This document shows, one piece after another, positions 33,188 through 41,674 of a DNA stretch of 64,000 nt. Position numbers and translations under genes: made by a program. Origin of the DNA: Thermotalea metallivorans (GTDB lineage Bacteria; Bacillota; Clostridia; Peptostreptococcales; Thermotaleaceae); contig NZ_LOEE01000035.1 of NCBI RefSeq assembly GCF_001562415.1, positions 1-64,000 on the forward strand, in the 5' to 3' direction. The notes beneath the pieces are model-generated. The model was not told the origin of the DNA. It did not search any database and saw only the letters and a list, made by a program, of their open reading frames with translations. The number at the start of each line of letters is the position of its first letter. Within the stretch, counting starts at the first letter, position 1.

Positions 33188-33854
33188 TGGCAGCCGGACA
33201 TTATATATTGACGGCCCAATAGCTGAAGAAAGCTGGCTGGGAGACGAAGTAACTCCCAAACAGTTCAAATCAGAGCTGTTGTCCGGAGAGGGTGATATAA
33301 CGATCTGGATCAACAGCCCTGGCGGAGATATATTTGCAGCTAATCAAATTTACAACATGCTTATGGATTACAAAGGCAAAGTGACGGTAAAGATTGACGG
33401 TATTGCAGCCAGCGCCGCTTCGGTCATAGCTATGGCCGGAGGTGACGTCTTTATGTCACCAGTCAGCATGATGATGATTCACAACCCTATGACAATAGCC
33501 ATCGGTGATACGGAAGAAATGGAGAAAGCTATCGCAATGCTGGAAGAAATAAAGGAATCCATCATCAACGCTTATGAGCTGAAAACCGGACTTTCCAGGG
33601 CAAAAATATCGCACTTAATGGATGCAGAAAGCTGGTTTAACGCAAGAAAAGCGGTGGAACTTGGCTTTGCCGATGGAATCTTGTTTATGGAGGATGAATC
33701 ATTCCCATCCGAATTTGAAGTATCAGGAGGAATGATCTTCAGCAGGCAGGCAGTAACAAATTCCATCCTGCAAAAGCTTAAACCAAAAGAAAAACCAAAA
33801 GGAACACCAATTGAGTCGCTTGAAAAGCGGCTTTTTCTACTTTTACCCCACTAA
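33126..33854 (+). CDS. Head maturation protease (ClpP-like)
   Basis: A 242-residue ClpP-fold prohead protease. TTG 33126 is the start because GGAGGG precedes it by 8 bases and MNKSQKPKPVRRFWNW fits the family. Catalytic Ser lies in KIDGIAASAASVIAM and His in MMMIHNPMTIAIG. It cleaves the N-terminal delta domain of the capsid protein during assembly. Its stop codon lies inside a strong hairpin (33846-33872) that has no U-run and may be an mRNA-processing site before the capsid gene. Confidence 0.92.
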   Translation: MNKSQKPKPVRRFWNWIQNDDGSRTLYIDGPIAEESWLGDEVTPKQFKSELLSGEGDITIWINSPGGDIFAANQIYNMLMDYKGKVTVKIDGIAASAASVIAMAGGDVFMSPVSMMMIHNPMTIAIGDTEEMEKAIAMLEEIKESIINAYELKTGLSRAKISHLMDAESWFNARKAVELGFADGILFMEDESFPSEFEVSGGMIFSRQAVTNSILQKLKPKEKPKGTPIESLEKRLFLLLPH

Positions 33855-33904
33855 ATCTGCGATTTAGCGGGGACCCCAAATAAAACCGTAAGGAGGATTT
33901 GATT

Positions 33905-35107
33905 ATGAGCAAAATACTGGAACTGCGTGAAAAACGCGCTAAAGTATGGGAAGCTGCTAAAGCTTTCCTCGACAGCAAACGCGGGAACGACGGACTGCTT
34001 TCACCGGAGGATACCGCGACTTATGAAAAAATGGAAGCCGACGTTATTGCGCTGGGCAAAGAAATAGAGCGTCTTGAGCGTCAGGCTGCCATAGATTTGG
34101 AACTGTCAAAACCGTTGAATATTCCTATTACAGACAAACCCACTTCCATATCTGGCAACAATGAGAAAACCGGACGTGCCAGCGATGAGTACAGGCAGTC
34201 TTTCTGGAACATGATGCGCGGCAGGCGCAAATATGACGTACACAACGCGCTGCAGATTGGAGAGGACACCGAAGGTGGATATCTTGTTCCCGACGACTTT
34301 GAGCGTACTCTTGTGGAAGCACTGGAGGAGGAGAATATCTTTAGGCAGATTGCCAATGTTATTACCACGTCCAGCGGTGACAAGAAAATTCCTGTGGTGG
34401 CAAGCAAGGGTACTGCATCCTGGGTGGATGAGGAAGGCCAGATTCCCGAAAGCGATGACTCCTTTGCACAGGTATCCATCGGCGCATATAAGCTGGCTAC
34501 TATGATCAAGGTGTCAGAGGAATTGTTAAACGATAGTGTATTTAACCTTGAACAGTATATAGCCAAAGAATTCGCCCGCCGAATCGGAGCAAAAGAGGAG
34601 GAAGCATTTTTTATCGGTGACGGATCTGGCAAGCCAACCGGTATCTTGGCAGATAACGGCGGTGGCGAGATAGGAGTAACTGCGGCGAGTGCAACAGCCA
34701 TTACCCTTGACGAGATCATGGACTTGTTCTACAGCCTAAAGTCTCCGTACCGCAGGAACGCTGTATTCATTATGAATGATTCGACAATTAAAGCTATAAG
34801 GAAGCTCAAAGACAACAACGGTCAGTATCTCTGGCAGCCTTCTGTAACTGCTGGAACACCGGATACTATCCTCAATCGTCCAGTTAAAACTTCTGCATTT
34901 ATGCCAGCCATTGCCGCCGGAGCAAAAACGATTGTATTCGGCGATTTTTCTTATTACTGGGTGGCAGACCGTCAAGGCAGGGTTTTTAAGCGGCTTAATG
35001 AGCTGTATGCTGCGACCGGACAAGTTGGATTCATGGCAACCCAGCGTGTAGATGGCAAGCTGGTACTGTCTGAAGCAGTCAAGATACTGCAGCAGAAATC
35101 AGCTTAA
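33905..35107 (+). CDS. Major capsid protein (HK97 fold)
   Basis: A 400-residue capsid protein. ATG 33905 has AAGGAGG 9 bases upstream, the strong site expected for an abundant product. Residues 1-~75 are a charged coiled-coil delta/scaffold domain (LELREKRAKVWEAAKAFLD). The mature part begins near the IGEDTEGGYLVPDDFERTLV segment and holds GDGSGKPTGIL and PVKTSAFMPAIAAGAK. The delta domain is presumably removed by the preceding protease. Confidence 0.95.
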   Translation: MSKILELREKRAKVWEAAKAFLDSKRGNDGLLSPEDTATYEKMEADVIALGKEIERLERQAAIDLELSKPLNIPITDKPTSISGNNEKTGRASDEYRQSFWNMMRGRRKYDVHNALQIGEDTEGGYLVPDDFERTLVEALEEENIFRQIANVITTSSGDKKIPVVASKGTASWVDEEGQIPESDDSFAQVSIGAYKLATMIKVSEELLNDSVFNLEQYIAKEFARRIGAKEEEAFFIGDGSGKPTGILADNGGGEIGVTAASATAITLDEIMDLFYSLKSPYRRNAVFIMNDSTIKAIRKLKDNNGQYLWQPSVTAGTPDTILNRPVKTSAFMPAIAAGAKTIVFGDFSYYWVADRQGRVFKRLNELYAATGQVGFMATQRVDGKLVLSEAVKILQQKSA

Positions 35108-35127
35108 TTAAAACGGAGGGCTGCGGC

Positions 35128-35436
35128 ATGGAACTTTTGGAGAAGGTTAAAGCAAACCTCATATTGCAACACAGCGAAGATGATGCACTTTTACAAGAGT
35201 ATATCAAAGCCGCAGTGGCCTATGCAGAAAGTTACCAGAAAAAGCCGGAAGGATATTATGCCGAAAACCCAATGCTGCCTACTACTGAGCAGGCTGTCAT
35301 TATGCTGTCGAGCCATTTTTATGAAAGCAGGGATGGCTCGACGGCTGGCTTTTTTGGGGATAGTGTGCAGGCTGGACAGCAGGTATGGAATACAGTTAAT
35401 CTATTGCTGCGGCTCGACCGGGATTGGAAGGTGTAA
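35128..35436 (+). CDS. Head-tail connector (gp6-like)
   Basis: A 102-residue helical protein matching the HK97 gp6-like connector (EKVKANLILQHSEDDALLQE, then YIKAAVAYAESY). A GGAGGG site precedes the ATG. It forms the ring below the portal. Position directly after the capsid gene is canonical. Confidence 0.88.
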   Translation: MELLEKVKANLILQHSEDDALLQEYIKAAVAYAESYQKKPEGYYAENPMLPTTEQAVIMLSSHFYESRDGSTAGFFGDSVQAGQQVWNTVNLLLRLDRDWKV

Positions 35437-35438
35437 AT

Positions 35439-35774
35439 ATGGGCTTTGGGAAAATGAATACTTTCGTGGACATTATCTCAGTCAAGCCGGTTAAGGATAG
35501 TGAGGGTTTTGCTGAAAAAGGTGATGTTATTCTTGCTTCGGTAAGGGCATACAAGGAAGATAGGCATGGCAGTGAAAAATGGGCAAACAGGGCGGCGTTT
35601 TCGCAGGCGTCTGCCCTGTTTCGCTTCCGTAAGATACCTAACCTGGAAGTTACCACAGATCTTGTACTCGTTTGCAGCGATGGCAGGTACAACATTATCA
35701 GTGTTGAGGACGTAAAAGGACGTGGAATGTATATTGAGGTGCTTGCGGAAAAGGTGAAATCAAGCAAAGCATAA
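35439..35774 (+). CDS. Head closure/head-tail joining protein
   Basis: A 111-residue protein of the SPP1 gp16/HK97 gp7-like closure family: MNTFVDIISVKPVKDSEGF, ANRAAFSQASALFRFR, GRYNIISVEDVKGRGMYIEV. ATG 35439 is chosen for its GGAAGGTG site and because the longer frame overlaps the preceding stop. It plugs the connector after packaging. Confidence 0.85.
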   Translation: MGFGKMNTFVDIISVKPVKDSEGFAEKGDVILASVRAYKEDRHGSEKWANRAAFSQASALFRFRKIPNLEVTTDLVLVCSDGRYNIISVEDVKGRGMYIEVLAEKVKSSKA

Positions 35775-35790
35775 AAGGAGGGGCTGCAAC

Positions 35791-36222
35791 GTGGCTAAGG
35801 TGGAAGTTAAAATGCCGGAAGAGTTCTTGCTCAAGTTATCCAGACTTGGAGAAGGAACAGATGAAATCATACCTAAGGTGCTGGAAGCAGGCGGGGAAGT
35901 GGTTCTTTCAAAAGTGAAGTCCAATCTTCAGTCAGTTATCGGGAGCGGCACTAAATATCCGTCCAGAGCAACCGGTGAATTGGTAAATGCTTTGGGGCTC
36001 TCTCCTGCCAAACAGGACAGGAATGGAAACCACAACATAAAAATCGGCTTTACTGAACCAAGGAAAGATGGGGAAAGCAATGCGAAGATCGCTAATATTA
36101 TTGAGTATGGCAAGTCCGGGCAGCCTCCAAGGCCCTTTTTGAAACCGGCAAAATCAGCTACAAGGAAGTCCTGCATCGAAGTAATGAAGTCAAGACTGGA
36201 ACAGGAGCTGGGTCGTATATGA
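35791..36222 (+). CDS. HK97 gp10-family tail-head protein
   Basis: A 143-residue protein starting at GTG after AGGAGGGG. The C-terminal pattern IIEYGKSGQPPRPFLKPA is the family signature. It is predicted to act as a tail terminator or neck component. The stop overlaps the next start. Confidence 0.88.
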   Translation: MAKVEVKMPEEFLLKLSRLGEGTDEIIPKVLEAGGEVVLSKVKSNLQSVIGSGTKYPSRATGELVNALGLSPAKQDRNGNHNIKIGFTEPRKDGESNAKIANIIEYGKSGQPPRPFLKPAKSATRKSCIEVMKSRLEQELGRI

Positions 36223-36563
36223 GCATATTGTCAGAATTAAACTCGTTATTAGATGGTTTGGGTATCCCCATTGAAACCGGGGTATTTAGCGGTGTACCGC
36301 CAGATGAGTACCTTGTCATTACTCCGATGACAGATACATTTGAGGTTTTTGCAGACAACCGGCCTCAGGTAGAAACCCAGGAGGTAAGATTGTCTTTATT
36401 TATAAAGGGAAACTACACTGCCCGTAAAAACGAAATAGTGAACACATTGCTCCAAGCAGGCTTTACCATTACCGACAGGCGGTATATAGGCCATGAGGAC
36501 GATACCGGCTATCACCATTATGCCATCGACGTGGCGAAAGAATACGAGATAGAGGAGGAATGA
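36219..36563 (+). CDS. Tail terminator/minor capsid-type protein
   Basis: A 114-residue protein whose ATG overlaps the stop of the preceding gene. It has VFSGVPPDEYLVITPMTD and GFTITDRRYIGHEDDTGYHH, typical of the small tail-completion proteins placed between gp10 and the tube protein. It is acidic and beta-rich. The exact role is inferred from gene order. Confidence 0.82.
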   Translation: MSILSELNSLLDGLGIPIETGVFSGVPPDEYLVITPMTDTFEVFADNRPQVETQEVRLSLFIKGNYTARKNEIVNTLLQAGFTITDRRYIGHEDDTGYHHYAIDVAKEYEIEEE

Positions 36564-36568
36564 GAGGC

Positions 36569-37168
36569 ATGGCGACAATCGGACTGGACAGGTTGTATTA
36601 CGCCAAAATAACAGAGAATGAAAACGGGGAAGAAACCTACGATACACCTGTTCCGCTGGCTAAGGCGATTACGGCGGAGCTTTCGGTGGAACTGGCCGAG
36701 GCGACACTTTATGCCGACGACGGAGCGGCAGAAGTGGTCAAAGAATTTCAAAGCGGCACACTGACTCTTGGTGTTGCAGATATCGGAGTAGACGCTGCTG
36801 AGGTTTTGACGGGAGCCACCCTTGACGACAACAAGGTGCTGATTTCCGCCAGCGAGGATGGGGGTGCTCCGGTGGCTATCGGGTTCAGGGCAAAGAAAGC
36901 CAACGGCAAGTACCGGTATTTTTGGTTGTACCGCGTAAAATTCGGTATTCCGGCAACAAATCTGCAGACGAAGGGCGACAGCATTACCTTTTCGACACCC
37001 ACCATTGAAGGGACAGTCATGAGACGTAACAAACCAGATGGCCAGGGAAAGCACCCTTGGAAGGCGGAGGTCAGCGAAGACGATCCCGGTGTATCGCCTG
37101 AAACTATTACCGGTTGGTATACGGAAGTTTATGAGCCGGTATTTGCTGTGGGAGGAGGTAGCGAATAA
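36569..37168 (+). CDS. Major tail tube protein
   Basis: A 199-residue protein; ATG 36569 is preferred over 36560 because GGAGG then has normal spacing. It reads MATIGLDRLYYAKITENENG and carries a beta-sandwich core (FWLYRVKFGIPATNLQTKGD). It polymerises into the non-contractile tail tube. Length and order match Clostridia siphoviruses. Its stop overlaps the start of the chaperone gene. Confidence 0.92.
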   Translation: MATIGLDRLYYAKITENENGEETYDTPVPLAKAITAELSVELAEATLYADDGAAEVVKEFQSGTLTLGVADIGVDAAEVLTGATLDDNKVLISASEDGGAPVAIGFRAKKANGKYRYFWLYRVKFGIPATNLQTKGDSITFSTPTIEGTVMRRNKPDGQGKHPWKAEVSEDDPGVSPETITGWYTEVYEPVFAVGGGSE

Positions 37169-37551
37169 TGCAGGATAATGACAGAAGCGCAATTATCAAA
37201 ATAGGCGATGAAGAATATCAGCTTATTCTAACCACTAAAGCGACAAAGGAGATTGCAAAAAGGTACGGCGGTCTTGAAAACCTCGGCACGAAACTGATGA
37301 AAACCGAGAACTTCGAGATGGCTCTTGACGAAGTGGTATGGCTGATTACACTGCTGGCTAACCAGAGCATTTTGATACACAACCTTAAAAATCAGGATAA
37401 GCGTGAACTCCTGACTGAAGAGACAGTGGAACTTCTCACATCTCCTTTGGAACTGGCAGCATATAAAGACGCTATCATGGAAGCAATGTTCAAGGGTACC
37501 AAAAGAAACGTTGAAAGTGAGGATGACTTAAAAAACACACCGGCCGAGTGA
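37168..37551 (+). CDS. Tail assembly chaperone, short form (gpG-like)
   Basis: A 127-residue helical protein between tube and tape measure (QDNDRSAIIKIGDEEYQLIL, then KEIAKRYGGLENLG). This is the place and size of lambda gpG. Near its end the sequence A_AAA_AAC (37530-37536) lies in frame for -1 slippage, and the next frame continues into the T-like extension. It chaperones the tape measure during tail assembly. Confidence 0.88.
   Translation: MQDNDRSAIIKIGDEEYQLILTTKATKEIAKRYGGLENLGTKLMKTENFEMALDEVVWLITLLANQSILIHNLKNQDKRELLTEETVELLTSPLELAAYKDAIMEAMFKGTKRNVESEDDLKNTPAE
37530..37536 (+). promoter_or_regulatory. Programmed -1 ribosomal frameshift site (A_AAA_AAC)
   Basis: Codon 122 (AAA, 37531-37533) and AAC (34-36) preceded by A form the classic X_XXY_YYZ heptamer. 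Slipping back one base gives CAC ACC GGC CGA GTG AGC and enters the frame of the downstream ORF, producing a gpGT-type fusion over 37168-37739. This matches the conserved tail-chaperone strategy of long-tailed phages. Confidence 0.85.
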
Positions 37552-37739
37552 GCGATGAGGAATTGTTCACTCGGCTTCTATATTACGGTACTGTCCAGCT
37601 CAACCGTTCAGAGGATGAAGTATGGCTAATGCCTATTGGGTACCTGCTTGATTTATGGGAGTGCCATAGACAGTTTTTAGGACTGTCTAAACCGAAGCGC
37701 ATGCTGACCATTGATGATGTGATACCTTATGGAATATAA
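37548..37739 (+). CDS. Tail assembly chaperone extension (T-like part of gpGT)
   Basis: A 63-codon frame, open upstream through the slippery site, reading SDEELFTRLLYYGTVQLNRS and ending IDDVIPYGI. It begins with GTG but has no own ribosome site, so it is expressed mainly as the C-terminus of the -1 frameshift product (about 190 residues in total). It would contact the tape measure or tube protein. Confidence 0.83.
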   Translation: MSDEELFTRLLYYGTVQLNRSEDEVWLMPIGYLLDLWECHRQFLGLSKPKRMLTIDDVIPYGI

Positions 37740-37744
37740 GCAGC

Positions 37745-37773
37745 AAAAAAGCAGGGTGGCTGTAATCCCTGCT
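37745..37773 (-). terminator. Terminator for the toxin-antitoxin operon
   Basis: Read on the minus strand: AGCAGGG (37773-37767), loop, CCCTGCT (37756-37750), then a T6 run. It ends the inserted minus-strand pair before it reaches the tail genes. Confidence 0.8.
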
Positions 37774-37787
37774 TTAAAAAGCTGCTT

Positions 37788-38192
37788 TTATTCCATTTGC
37801 AAAAACTCTGCCGCTGTTACGATCTTTGGGTTTGTTATGCCGGATTCAAGGAAATCCCTGTCTCCGGTTACAAGCACGTCAGCTTTTGCCGCAATGGCCG
37901 CCCTGAGTATTGGCCTGTCGGATGCGTCCCGGACAAGCGCCTCATCCGACACGTCAACTGCGGGAGTTGGAACAACTTCAAGAACAGTAAGCGCAATCGC
38001 CAAAAAGCGTTCAAGCGCCTGGATCTTATGGGGGAATTTCCGGTTGTATACCCGGCGAAGCTCATCGATGTTTTGATCGCAAACCATACCATGGTTGGGG
38101 TGTGTTACAGCTTTAATGTACGCCTGATAAGGCGTTCCTTCGCAGCTCAAGGAAGCGGAGATCAGGATGTTGGTGTCAATTAACACTCTCAT
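37788..38192 (-). CDS. PIN-domain toxin (putative ribonuclease, VapC-like)
   Basis: A 134-residue PIN-domain protein. The conserved acids are in MRVLIDTNILISASLS (Asp6), the ELRRVYNRKF glutamate region, VRDASDRPILRAA and LVTGDRDFLES. As a free nuclease it would cleave RNA; the co-encoded AbrB-type antitoxin should hold it in check. It overlaps the antitoxin stop by 4 bases and is antisense to all neighbouring tail genes. Confidence 0.92.
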   Translation of the reverse strand: MRVLIDTNILISASLSCEGTPYQAYIKAVTHPNHGMVCDQNIDELRRVYNRKFPHKIQALERFLAIALTVLEVVPTPAVDVSDEALVRDASDRPILRAAIAAKADVLVTGDRDFLESGITNPKIVTAAEFLQME

Positions 38193-38461
38193 AGACCTTC
38201 AATCTCCGCGCGGACGTCCTTCACCAGATCCATAACATCGTCATCATTGCGGATCCCGGCTTTTTCCGCTTCGCCCTCCATTTCTTTCTGTAGCATTTTC
38301 ATGGCGTAGACAGCGGAGTTCATAAGGATAACCCGGTCTTCCTCGCAAATGAGGGTGACGCGGTCTCCGGTGGAAAGGCGAAGTTTGGAGCGGATATCTT
38401 TTGGCAGCGTGATCTGGCCTTTTGCCATTACCTTTGCATTATCAACTATGGGAACGTTCAT
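38189..38461 (-). CDS. AbrB/MazE-type antitoxin
   Basis: A 90-residue protein with an N-terminal swapped-hairpin AbrB domain (AKVMAKGQITLPKDIRSKLR and STGDRVTLICEEDRVILMNS) and a helical C-terminus that would wrap the PIN toxin. An AGGAGG site precedes the ATG. Two tandem AGTAGGGAA repeats next to its promoter (38499-38516) are likely autoregulatory operators. Confidence 0.92.
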   Translation of the reverse strand: MNVPIVDNAKVMAKGQITLPKDIRSKLRLSTGDRVTLICEEDRVILMNSAVYAMKMLQKEMEGEAEKAGIRNDDDVMDLVKDVRAEIEGL

Positions 38462-38498
38462 GCTAAGTCCTCCTTTTTAGGATTTGAAAAGCAGGAAA

Positions 38499-38548
38499 TT
38501 CCCTACTTTCCCTACTATTAGTATATGCCAAACCGCATTGAAATACAA
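38499..38548 (-). promoter_or_regulatory. Promoter and operator of the toxin-antitoxin operon
   Basis: Minus strand: -35 TTGTAT (38548-38543), 17-base spacer, -10 TATACT (38525-38520), followed by the exact tandem repeat AGTAGGGAA x2 (38516-38499). Repeats just past the -10 fit repression by the antitoxin complex. Confidence 0.72.
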
Positions 38549-38594
38549 TAGCCTTTTATAATTTTTTAATTTTTACTCGAAAGGAGGCGGTTAT

Positions 38595-40883
38595 GTGGCA
38601 GACAATTTTGGCTTGAAGATCGGGATTGAAGGCGAAAAGGAATTTAAAAACGCCATTCGTGAGATCAACCAAAGTTTTAAGGTACTGGGTAGCGAAATGA
38701 ACCTGGTCGCATCTCAGTTCGACAAGCAGGATAAGTCAGTTGAAGCTGTTACTGCAAGAAACAAGGTGCTTAACAAAGAGATCGAATTGCAGAAAGAAAA
38801 AATAGCTACTTTGGAGAAAGCCCTTGCCAATGCCGCCTCATCTTTCGGAGAAACCGACAAGCGGACGCAGTCCTGGCAGATACAGCTCAACAACGCCAAA
38901 GCCGAGCTGAACAAAATGGAGCGCGAGCTGGAAGCGAACAACAAAGCGCTGGACAATGCGGGAAAAGAGTTTGACGAAGCGGAAAAACAGGCGGACGAAT
39001 TTGGCAGAGAAATTAAAAAGGCCGCGGATCAGGCGGATGACGCAGGCGGGCGCTTTGAAAAACTGGGAGGTGTATTGAAAGGTATCGGTGTGGCCATGGG
39101 AGCAGCCCTGGCCGCTATTGGTACAGCAGCGGTCGGTGCGGGAAAAGCTCTTGTGGATATGTCGGTAAATTCGGCGGCCTATGCCGATGAAATCCTTACC
39201 GCCTCGACCGTAACCGGCATGTCCACCGACAGCCTGCAGGCGTATAAATACGCCGCGGAGCTTGTGGATGTCTCCTTAGATACTTTAACCGGCAGCATGG
39301 CAAGGAACGTCAGATCCATGTCTTCCGCAAGAAAAGGCACCGGCGAGATCGCAGACGCTTACCGGAGGCTCGGTATTTCGGTAACTGACGCAAACGGCAA
39401 TCTGCGCGACAGCGAAACGGTATACTGGGAAACCATAGACGCACTTGGTAAGGTGTCAAACGAAACCGAGCGCGACGCGCTGGCCATGCAGATTTTCGGA
39501 AAATCAGCCCAAGAACTGAACCCCTTGATCGCACAGGGTTCGGCAGGGATAGCGGAGCTGACCGAGGAAGCAAAACGTATGGGCGCGGTTATGAGCGAGG
39601 ATTCGCTGAACGCTCTCGGCAAATTCGATGACAGCATCCAACGGCTCAAAGCAGGCAGCGCAGCAGCCAAGAACATGCTGGGTACCGTGCTGCTTCCCCA
39701 GCTTCAGATATTGGCCGATGACGGAGTTACGCTTCTTGGGGAATTTACTCGTGGATTATCTGAAGCGGGCGGCGACTGGACGAAGATAAGCGAAGTCATA
39801 GGCAATACGATGGGAAGCCTTGTGAGTATGATGATGGAGAACTTGCCCAACCTCATTCAGGTAGGCTTGGATATCGTCACCTCCATCGGCGGTGCAATAG
39901 TGGAGAACCTTCCCGTCATTATCGACGCGGCGGTTCAGATTGTTATGACCCTATTGCAGACGTTGATCGACGCACTGCCGCAGATAACAGAAGGCGCTTT
40001 GCAGCTTGTCATGGCGCTGGTGCAGGGCATAATCGATAATCTTCCTGCTTTGGTGGAAGCCGCGGTGCAGATGATTGTTACGCTGGCGTCCGGCATCGGA
40101 GAGGCGCTTCCGGAGCTGATACCCGCTGTTGTTGAAGCCGTCATCCTTATTGCCGAGGTTCTTCTTGACAATATGGATAAAATCCTTGACGCGGCGTTTC
40201 AGATCATACAGGGGTTGGCACAGGGCCTTTTGAATGCCCTGCCGAAACTCATTGAGGCGCTGCCGAGGATTATTGCGTCAATCATTGATTTCGTGACGAA
40301 CAATATGCCGAAGATCATAGAATTAGGAATTACGCTTATCGTACAACTCGCTGTCGGGCTTGTGAAAGCCATTCCCGAACTAGTAAAGTCTTTACCTCAG
40401 ATTGTTGCGGCTATTATTGAAGGTTTGGGTAAGGCGGTTGTTTCGGTAGTTGAGATCGGTAAGAACATTGTAAAAGGCATCTGGGAAGGTATTAAGAGCC
40501 TTGGAAGCTGGCTGTGGGACAAGGTCAGCGGCTTTTTCTCCGGAATTGTCGACGGAGTGAAAAATTTCCTTGGCATCCGCTCACCGTCCACTGTTTTTGA
40601 AGGTATCGGCGGCAATATGGCATTAGGTATTGGCGAGGGATTCGATAAGGCTATGGCCAGAGTGGCCGACGATATGCAAAATGCAGTGCCGACGGACTTT
40701 AATGTTTCCCCTGACATTAATGTAAGTGGACGAGGTGGATTTAACGGTTTAGCTTCTGGGCCGCTTGTTGTGGTGCAGCAGATGATTGTTCGTGGTGAAG
40801 AAGACATCCGCAGGATTTCACAGGAGTTATATAACCTGATGCAGACAGGTTCAAGGGCGCAGGGACGTTTTATAACAGCGTAA
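38595..40883 (+). CDS. Tail tape measure protein
   Basis: A 762-residue protein starting at GTG after AAGGAGG. Residues 1-150 are coiled coil (KSVEAVTARNKVLNKEIELQ). A glycine/alanine hydrophobic stretch lies near 160-190. From ~415 to ~610 there is a series of ~40-residue amphipathic repeats (LPVIIDAAVQIVMTLLQTLI, LPQITEGALQLVMALVQGII, LPALVEAAVQMIVTLASGIG). It sets tail length and may help DNA pass the envelope. The N-terminus MADNFGLKIGIEGEKEFKNA is typical of Clostridia phages. Confidence 0.95.
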   Translation: MADNFGLKIGIEGEKEFKNAIREINQSFKVLGSEMNLVASQFDKQDKSVEAVTARNKVLNKEIELQKEKIATLEKALANAASSFGETDKRTQSWQIQLNNAKAELNKMERELEANNKALDNAGKEFDEAEKQADEFGREIKKAADQADDAGGRFEKLGGVLKGIGVAMGAALAAIGTAAVGAGKALVDMSVNSAAYADEILTASTVTGMSTDSLQAYKYAAELVDVSLDTLTGSMARNVRSMSSARKGTGEIADAYRRLGISVTDANGNLRDSETVYWETIDALGKVSNETERDALAMQIFGKSAQELNPLIAQGSAGIAELTEEAKRMGAVMSEDSLNALGKFDDSIQRLKAGSAAAKNMLGTVLLPQLQILADDGVTLLGEFTRGLSEAGGDWTKISEVIGNTMGSLVSMMMENLPNLIQVGLDIVTSIGGAIVENLPVIIDAAVQIVMTLLQTLIDALPQITEGALQLVMALVQGIIDNLPALVEAAVQMIVTLASGIGEALPELIPAVVEAVILIAEVLLDNMDKILDAAFQIIQGLAQGLLNALPKLIEALPRIIASIIDFVTNNMPKIIELGITLIVQLAVGLVKAIPELVKSLPQIVAAIIEGLGKAVVSVVEIGKNIVKGIWEGIKSLGSWLWDKVSGFFSGIVDGVKNFLGIRSPSTVFEGIGGNMALGIGEGFDKAMARVADDMQNAVPTDFNVSPDINVSGRGGFNGLASGPLVVVQQMIVRGEEDIRRISQELYNLMQTGSRAQGRFITA

Positions 40884-40896
40884 TGGAGGGAAGCAT

Positions 40897-41670
40897 ATGG
40901 GATTTATCTACAATGGAATATCGTCACAAAGTATGAAAATACGAGCAAGACTTACCAAATGGCAGGTTTCCCCTGCCCTGCGTAATTCCTTTGAAACTGT
41001 GCCGGGCAAAGCAGGTATTGCAGATTTTGGCTGCGATATATCAGAACGAAACATAATAATTAGCTGTAGTGTGCTTCCCCAGCGCAGTTTTGCTGAGCTT
41101 GTATCGGTTCTTGATAATGTTGCTGAATGGTTAAATCCGGAAAACGGGCTTAAACAACTTGTTCTAGATGATTTGCCCGACCGATATTTCATGGCTCGCT
41201 TATCAGAAGCGGTTGACTGTGAGCGGTTACTGCGGACAGCGGGCAGCTTTGAACTTCGGTTTGTTTGTCCCGACCCGTATGTTTATGCGTTGGAAGATGA
41301 GATATTTGTTCTTTCTGAAACAGGTCTGCATGAGTTGGAGAGAGTTAAAGGAAATGCGGATTCCAATCCGGTTTATCTCTTGAAGGGTTTGATATCAACG
41401 TCCTCATCAGGCTATATTTCGCTTATTACAAACGGTGAGAAAATGCGAATTGTTGGCTCATTATCTGAAGGTGAAACTCTGATTGTCGACTCCGGCATGG
41501 TAACAGCTAAGGTTATTGATGAAACAGGCGGAACCTTGAGAAATGGCCTTCCAAGCTTGCAGGATCTGAATTTTCCAATTCTCAGGAAAGGTGTTAATCA
41601 TATTGAGATTGCCGCAGAAAACGCGACCTTTACTGAGTTAAAAATACAGGCAAAAAGCAGATGGAGGTGA
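40897..41670 (+). CDS. Distal tail protein (Dit-like)
   Basis: A 257-residue protein of the siphovirus phage-tail/Dit family: MGFIYNGISSQSMKIRARLT, FETVPGKAGIADFG, RLLRTAGSFELRFVCPDPYV. It forms the hub between tube and receptor-binding apparatus. A GGAGG site precedes the ATG, and the gene follows the tape measure in the usual order. Confidence 0.9.
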   Translation: MGFIYNGISSQSMKIRARLTKWQVSPALRNSFETVPGKAGIADFGCDISERNIIISCSVLPQRSFAELVSVLDNVAEWLNPENGLKQLVLDDLPDRYFMARLSEAVDCERLLRTAGSFELRFVCPDPYVYALEDEIFVLSETGLHELERVKGNADSNPVYLLKGLISTSSSGYISLITNGEKMRIVGSLSEGETLIVDSGMVTAKVIDETGGTLRNGLPSLQDLNFPILRKGVNHIEIAAENATFTELKIQAKSRWR

Positions 41671-41674
41671 TAAC

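Noticed and set aside
34081-34719. 212-codon minus-strand frame within the capsid gene
   Set aside because: Antisense shadow; serine-rich composition and no ribosome site.
36518-37192. 224-codon minus-strand frame across the tail tube gene
   Set aside because: Antisense to the tube and tail terminator genes, no start signal and no domain.
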